Shown piece after piece: positions 61,222-64,000 of a stretch of DNA of 64,000 nt; within the stretch, counting starts at the first letter, position 1, and every line of letters begins with the position of its first letter. Origin of the DNA: Deinococcus alpinitundrae (lineage in GTDB: Bacteria > Deinococcota > Deinococci > Deinococcales > Deinococcaceae); assembly GCF_009982895.1 (NCBI RefSeq), contig NZ_WXZL01000009.1, forward strand, positions 110,073 to 174,072, in the 5' to 3' direction. Under the pieces are notes generated by a model. That model did not search any database. It was given only the letters and a program-made list of their open reading frames with translations, and was not told the origin of the DNA. The translations under genes and the position numbers were made by a program.

Positions 61222-63051
61222 GTGAGAAGCCCACATAGCCAACCCCCGCACGCCAGCACCACGCCACTCCGGCCCGCCCTGCTGCTGACCCTGTTGATGG
61301 CCTTGGTGGGCGGCGGCAGCGCACAGAGTTCCACGCCCAGCTTCCCGAACAGCCCGGACCCGGCACTGCCCATTCAAGCAGCGCCGCTGCCAGACGGCTC
61401 CACTGAAGACGACGTGTCCGCGCCGATTCTGCTGCCGTCCAGCTCCCAGATCACACCTTCTCAGGGCACCACTCTTTTCCCTCCCCTCACGCCGCCAGTC
61501 GCCGCACCGTTTATAGGGCCGGTGCTGCCGCCGCTGACTCCGCCCGCCGCCACGCCCCCGCTGATCGGTCCGCCGCTGCCGCCCGTGACCCTGCCTGTCA
61601 CGCCACCTGCCTTGCCGATCCCGGTGCCCGACCCGGCCCAGGCCGAACTCGGCGCGGTGCGGGGCCTGTGGGTGGACGCCTTCGGCCCCGGCCTCAAGAC
61701 CCCGGCGCAGGTAGCGCAGATGGTCAAGGACGCCCGCGCACTCGGCGTCAATACCCTGTTCGTGCAGACTATTCGCCGCGCCGATTGTCTGTGTAGCCGC
61801 TCGAGCGTGCCGCGTGCCAGCGACCGCGACCTGACCCCCAGCTTCGATCCGCTGGCCGAGGTGCTCCGGCTGGCCCACGCCCAGGGCATCCGGGTGTTCG
61901 CCTGGGTCAGCGTGACCGGCGCGGGCAACGCCGCCGCGCCCAACACCAGTCCGCAGCACATCCTCAAAGCCCATGGCCCCGCCGCCGGGCTGCAATCGTG
62001 GGTCAACCGCCGCCCCGACGGCAGCTACCTCGAAGGCTCGGACATCTGGCTCGACGCAGGCATTCCCCAGGCCGCCGATTTCATGATTCAGAGCATCCTA
62101 AGCATCGTCAAGAACTACGACGTCGACGGCATTCAGCTCGACCGCATCCGCTACCCCGACGGCGGCGCGTGGGGTTACAGTCCGCAGGCCCTGGCCCGCT
62201 ACCGCGCCGAAACTGGCAGCAAGGGCACGCCGATACCGAGCGACCCCACCTGGACCAACTGGAAGCGTGAGCAGATCACGGCACTGGTGCGGCGAGTGGT
62301 GCTGGAAACCCGCCGCCTCAAGCCCCAGGTCTGGACCAGCGCGGCCACCATCACCTACGGCGCACCACCCACCGACCTCAGCGGCTTCCAGAAGAGCCGT
62401 ACCTACAGCGACGTGCTGCAAAACTGGCCCGCCTGGACCGAGGAAGGCCTGATTGACCTCAACGTGCTGATGAACTACAAGCAGGACCTTGTGCCCAACC
62501 ACATCGCCTGGTTCGACGACTGGAACAAGTTCGCCCTCAGCGTGCGTGGCAAGGCCGAGGTGGCAGCGGGAACAGCGCTCTACCTCAACAGCCCCGACAT
62601 CTCGCGCCGCCAGATGCAGCGGGCGCTGAGTGCCGGGCTGGGCTGGGTAGGCTACGCCTACCGCACGCCGGGCGTGGACGTCTACAAGAACGGGCAGAGT
62701 CAGCCGCAGGGCTTCGCCGTACTCAGGAAGACGCTGACCGAGCGCGGCGGCCCGCTGACCTCGACCCTCTGGGATATCGCTCCACCCACCCGTTACGCTC
62801 TGCTGGGCCGAATCACCGGCAGCGCTCAGCCCGGCGGCAGACCCGTCGAGGCCCGCAGCTCCAACGGTACCCTGCTCGCCAGAACCGTCACGGATGGGAG
62901 CGGCTATTACGGCTTCACCGACCTGCCGCTCGGCACACTGGAGGTGCGGGTGGCCGGACAGCGCTGGCAGGCGCAGCTCACCCGTCCTGGCGTGCTGCGC
63001 TCTCCAGATCTGCTGGTGCGCGACGCACAGATCATTCCAGCGTTGAAATAG
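61222..63051 (+). CDS. Secreted glycoside-hydrolase-like protein (DUF187/GHL10) with CnaB-like C-terminus
   Basis: The 609-residue protein has a signal peptide (RPALLLTLLMALVGGGSAQ) and a Pro-rich linker to about residue 145. A TIM-barrel GHL10/DUF187 domain follows (RGLWVDAFGPGLKTPAQVAQMV, GVNTLFVQT, GIRVFAWVSVTG, VDGIQLDRIRYPDG). The C-terminal beta domain (about 515-600) has GRITGSAQPGGRPVEARS and TDGSGYYGFTDLP, as in CnaB/carboxypeptidase-regulatory folds. It probably acts on envelope or extracellular polysaccharide. Its start codon is GTG 61222, with TAGACC (61207-61212) nearby. Confidence 0.88.
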   Translation: MRSPHSQPPHASTTPLRPALLLTLLMALVGGGSAQSSTPSFPNSPDPALPIQAAPLPDGSTEDDVSAPILLPSSSQITPSQGTTLFPPLTPPVAAPFIGPVLPPLTPPAATPPLIGPPLPPVTLPVTPPALPIPVPDPAQAELGAVRGLWVDAFGPGLKTPAQVAQMVKDARALGVNTLFVQTIRRADCLCSRSSVPRASDRDLTPSFDPLAEVLRLAHAQGIRVFAWVSVTGAGNAAAPNTSPQHILKAHGPAAGLQSWVNRRPDGSYLEGSDIWLDAGIPQAADFMIQSILSIVKNYDVDGIQLDRIRYPDGGAWGYSPQALARYRAETGSKGTPIPSDPTWTNWKREQITALVRRVVLETRRLKPQVWTSAATITYGAPPTDLSGFQKSRTYSDVLQNWPAWTEEGLIDLNVLMNYKQDLVPNHIAWFDDWNKFALSVRGKAEVAAGTALYLNSPDISRRQMQRALSAGLGWVGYAYRTPGVDVYKNGQSQPQGFAVLRKTLTERGGPLTSTLWDIAPPTRYALLGRITGSAQPGGRPVEARSSNGTLLARTVTDGSGYYGFTDLPLGTLEVRVAGQRWQAQLTRPGVLRSPDLLVRDAQIIPALK

Positions 63052-63234
63052 CTGCCCACGGGAAGTTGCCCGTCAGAATTGTTTGATTTCATACTCTATT
63101 TAGAAATGAATCTTTGGTTTGGAGCGTCTCAGACACTCCCGGTCACGGCACGTCACAATCTTGGTGTACCAGGACGAGCTGGTGACACTCTTTAAAAACA
63201 GCTCTCTATTTTTGAAGACAAGGAGTACAAACTG

Positions 63235-63513
63235 ATGAATAAAGCTCTTCTCTTAAGCCTGGCCCTGGTCGCCTTCCCGGTTGCTGCTGCCCAGAGTACC
63301 GATACGACCACGACCGATACCACCACGACGGGCACCACCCTCGATCCCAACGGCGACGGTGTGGTTGATACCAACAACAATGGCACAGCCGATACCCGCG
63401 AGTTCCCCTGGGGCCTGTTGGGCCTGCTGGGCCTGGCGGGCTTGGCGGGGCTGAACCGCCGCTCACCGCCTGTGGTACACGTTGACCCTACCCGCAACAA
63501 CACCAGCCGCTGA
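63235..63513 (+). CDS. WGxxGxxG-anchored small secreted protein
   Basis: The 92-residue protein has a signal peptide (ALLLSLALVAFPVAAAQ), a short Thr/Asp-rich region with three near-repeats of DTTTT and a Ca2+-loop-like DPNGDGVVDTNNNG. It ends in the anchor WGLLGLLGLAGLAGLNRR. This matches the WGxxGxxG C-terminal anchor class, in which a Trp-Gly hydrophobic helix followed by Arg residues is thought to be processed or held in the membrane. ATG 63235 follows AAGGAGTACAAACTG. Its upstream region is markedly more A/T-rich than neighbours. A terminator follows at once. Confidence 0.8.
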   Translation: MNKALLLSLALVAFPVAAAQSTDTTTTDTTTTGTTLDPNGDGVVDTNNNGTADTREFPWGLLGLLGLAGLAGLNRRSPPVVHVDPTRNNTSR

Positions 63514-63531
63514 TTTCAAGCGTCTAATCGT

Positions 63532-63564
63532 CCTGCCTGGCTGCGGCTCAGGCGGGATTTTTTT
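63532..63564 (+). terminator. Rho-independent terminator after the WGxxGxxG gene
   Basis: An 8-bp stem (CCTGCCTG / CAGGCGGG, one G-T pair) followed by A and seven T residues. Confidence 0.88.
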
Positions 63565-63684
63565 GGTCCAAACGTTCCGAGAAACTTCATCAGCCAAAGT
63601 TTCCTCAGAAGCGGGCCGATGACGCTCTTGCGTATGCACTCACATTTCCGAACGCATTGTGTCTCCGGATTAGAGCATTTAGAT

Positions 63685-63722
63685 AGAGCGACTGCCCCCC
63701 ATAGTCGCTAATCTGTCGCTCT
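63685..63722. repeat. 8-bp inverted repeat upstream of a strong promoter
   Basis: AGAGCGAC (63685-63692) and GTCGCTCT (63715-63722) are perfect inverted arms 22 bases apart. A further AGTCGCT copy lies between them near 63703. It sits 35 bp before the -35 element at 63757, so it may be an activator or repressor site. Confidence 0.5.
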
Positions 63723-63756
63723 GGACAGGCTTTTCGATAGCCTTCAGATTTAGGGG

Positions 63757-63785
63757 TTGACAGATTTGGGGGTGGGGTGTATTGT
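63757..63785 (+). promoter_or_regulatory. Strong sigma-70-type promoter
   Basis: TTGACA (63757-63762), a 17-bp spacer and TATTGT (63780-63785). It is the only full-consensus -35 with ideal spacing noticed in the window, and it drives the partial gene at the right edge with a leader of about 70 bases. Confidence 0.8.
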
Positions 63786-63845
63786 TTCTGAGCCTCCGAG
63801 CGAGGCGGGACACATGACAGTTGAACGGTAAGTGACGATGACGGT

Positions 63846-63861
63846 CCTCCTGACAGGGAGG
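63846..63861 (+). promoter_or_regulatory. Hairpin sequestering the ribosome binding site
   Basis: CCTCC (63846-63850) can pair with GGAGG (63857-63861), which is the Shine-Dalgarno of GTG 63863. A second hairpin, GCCTC / GAGGC (63792-63806), lies earlier in the leader. This suggests translational control. Confidence 0.45.
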
Positions 63862-63862
63862 C

Positions 63863-64000
63863 GTGAACGGTTCATTCCCCCGAATGGACTCCAGATTCAC
63901 AGCCGAGGGCTTTAGCCGCCCGGAGCAAAAGGAAGTCTTTCGAGACTTCAAAGCCATTGCGAGAACTAGCAAAGGCAAACTTATCAACTTCACTGCTGCT
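63863..64000 (+). CDS. Unknown protein, 5' part only
   Basis: An open frame of 46 codons from GTG 63863 runs off the window: N-terminus MNGSFPRMDSRFTAEGFSRP, continuing with a polar, Lys/Arg-rich sequence (QKEVFRDFKAIARTSKGK). I do not recognise a family from this much sequence. Expression is supported by the TTGACA-17-TATTGT promoter and a GGGAGG ribosome binding site. ATG 63884, seven codons in, is an alternative start. Its lower G+C and full-consensus promoter differ from the core genes and might mark acquired DNA. Confidence 0.5.
   Translation, partial: MNGSFPRMDSRFTAEGFSRPEQKEVFRDFKAIARTSKGKLINFTAA

Noticed and set aside
63679..63993. 104-codon minus-strand frame at the right edge
   Set aside because: It is antisense to a clear promoter, hairpins and ribosome binding site on the plus strand and has no family likeness.

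Overview
This is high-G+C bacterial chromosome, almost certainly from a Deinococcus species. The evidence is a DdrA/Rad52-like protein, an RDRM-like operator in front of uvrB, a divergent RNase J / OmpR-regulator pair resembling the DR2417/DR2418 locus of D. radiodurans, a Thermus/Deinococcus-type DnaE, and many genes whose -10 hexamer lies about 6 bases before the start codon (leaderless mRNAs). I see no insertion sequence, prophage, CRISPR array, rRNA or tRNA. Gene density is high and most of the window is core genome.

Layout: 1-5.1 kb holds the end of a K+/H+ antiporter gene, two response regulators, RNase J and a VanW-family secreted protein. 5.15-9.5 kb is the origin-type segregation block mnmG-rsmG-parA-parB with four parS sites, so the replication origin is probably near. 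9.6-11 kb has a phosphoesterase and a DdrA-like protein. 11.1-16.7 kb is one tightly overlapping operon: ABC-2 exporter, DesK/DesR-type two-component system, a VOC protein and an ornithine cyclodeaminase-like protein. 16.7-19.1 kb has a MerR regulator with its own MerR-type promoter, an M50-like membrane protein and a stand-alone GyrI-like domain. 19.2-24.7 kb has a nucleoside hydrolase, the circularly permuted ATP-grasp / alpha-E / transglutaminase cluster and a Yip1 protein.

24.8-31.5 kb is DNA repair and replication: uvrB and dnaE, separated by a small gene interrupted by an in-frame amber codon. 31.5-41.1 kb is mixed metabolism: a lipoprotein, aldo/keto reductase, P1 peptidase, two dienelactone hydrolases, DUF1684, folE, purA and an unusual E3-binding/E2-like protein. 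41.5-49.4 kb has a leucine-dehydrogenase-like protein lacking a catalytic lysine, udk, a DUF5693-csaB cell-envelope pair, a WYL regulator, two tandem VOC genes and xseA. 49.5-54.3 kb has fluoride and Mg2+ transporters, an unlisted 45-codon membrane ORF, rpoZ and coaBC. 54.4-59.3 kb encodes a BMP-type nucleoside ABC importer. 59.6 kb to the end has a MoxR-like ATPase, a secreted glycosidase-like protein, a WGxxGxxG-anchored small protein, and the start of an unknown gene behind a strong promoter and structured leader.

No clear novel defence or mobile system is present. The best leads are the degenerate E2-like scaffold protein, the LeuDH-like pseudoenzyme, the DdrA-like protein, the ATP-grasp cluster with its long Q/S-rich tail, the RDRM over the uvrB promoter, the parS cluster inside coding sequence, and the promoter/leader at the right edge.
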